Shown here piece by piece: positions 31,791-32,101 of a stretch of DNA of 32,101 nt. This DNA is from an uncultured Collinsella sp. (GTDB lineage: Bacteria; Actinomycetota; Coriobacteriia; Coriobacteriales; Coriobacteriaceae), in NCBI GenBank assembly GCA_934654795.1, contig CAKUGT010000017.1, forward strand, positions 1-32,101, read 5' to 3'. Positions within the stretch are counted from its first letter, which is position 1. Each line of letters opens with the position of its first letter. The translations under genes were made by a program, and so were the position numbers. The notes under the pieces are model-generated. The model ran no database searches. It was not told where the DNA came from and saw only the letters and a program-made list of their open reading frames with translations.

Positions 31791-31829
31791 AGGGGAGTGT
31801 CGCGTTGTGCGCGGCGCTCCCTCTTTTTA
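31791..31829 (+). terminator. Terminator of the infC-rpmI-rplT operon
   Basis: An imperfect stem of about 13 bp (31791-31804 with 31810-31822) is followed by CTTTTT, starting 20 bases after the rplT stop. Confidence 0.9.
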
Positions 31830-32101
31830 TCTGAAGCGCGGTTTACATTGCTAAAAGCGCGGGTAGATAGACACTTACAGGTGACCGATCTCTATATATT
31901 CCTGAACCAAAGGGTCATCATCTGATACGTGCGGAAGATCCGCACCAGTCTTTCTATTAGCTATAGAAAGCGATATGTTGTGTAGGACTTGTGAAGAGTG
32001 GAATTGACGTCCCACAAGGCTTCGCGGTCTGGCAATATATCTCCTTGCCGCGCGGCCCGGTCGGACCGGATCAGCCGCCAGGCGTGCACCTTGAGAACCG
32101 G
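31830..32101 (+). other. Gene-free end of window, possible rRNA operon leader
   Basis: No convincing reading frame is present. The stretch holds GCGGA/TCCGC near 31932, an exact CTTTCTAT/ATAGAAAG hairpin near 31950-31970, and at the very end ACCTTGAGAACCGG. TTGAGAAC-type motifs commonly precede 16S or 23S rRNA in Gram-positive bacteria, so a leader of an rRNA operon outside the window is possible. Confidence 0.3.

Overview
The window looks like a chromosomal segment of a high-GC Gram-positive gut actinomycete of the class Coriobacteriia. Collinsella or a close relative is my best guess, from protein composition, strong GGAGG-type ribosome binding sites, a one-chain PurL of clade II type and PadR/DUF1700 genes. 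This is inference; no database search was possible. Most of it is housekeeping and transport, with intergenic regions unusually rich in repeats.

Layout. 1-154: end of a GGDEF protein. 207-5043 (minus): phosphoribosylformylglycinamidine synthase (purL), a DMT/EamA exporter and a short remnant resembling the end of a phenylacetate-CoA ligase. 5228-6790: CPA2-type cation:proton antiporter. 6807-6977: six alternating copies of a 14-15 bp repeat. 7075-9392 (minus): SDR oxidoreductase and homoserine dehydrogenase. 9642-15941: a complete branched-chain amino acid ABC importer with two tandem lipoprotein binding proteins, two permeases and two ATPases. 15942-16500: decayed IS110-like transposase debris, next to a PadR / DUF1700 / DUF4097-like operon (minus) whose last gene is truncated. 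17776-17875: REP-like repeats. 17955-19433: cutC and a DUF4931/GalT-like gene. 19464-20462 (minus): BASS-family transporter.

20687-27170: a 21-codon leader ORF overlapping the start of a large RecJ exonuclease fused to a RecQ-like helicase, then the bifunctional (p)ppGpp enzyme Rel 15 bp downstream, then a metallo-beta-lactamase-fold hydrolase. 27365-28231: class II fructose-bisphosphate aldolase. 28252-28480: a long nested hairpin element and a half copy of it. 28581-30014: transglutaminase-like protein. 30054-30140: tRNA-Leu(CAA), whose 3' end and terminator are repeated 184 bp downstream. 30399-31771: the translation operon infC-rpmI-rplT, with a structured leader, an attenuator-like terminator and an apparent AUA start for infC. 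The last 270 bases carry no gene and may be the leader of an rRNA operon.

The most notable items are the RecJ-RecQ-like fusion and its leader ORF, the AUA start with attenuator at infC, the tRNA 3'-end duplication, and three different families of intergenic palindromic repeats.
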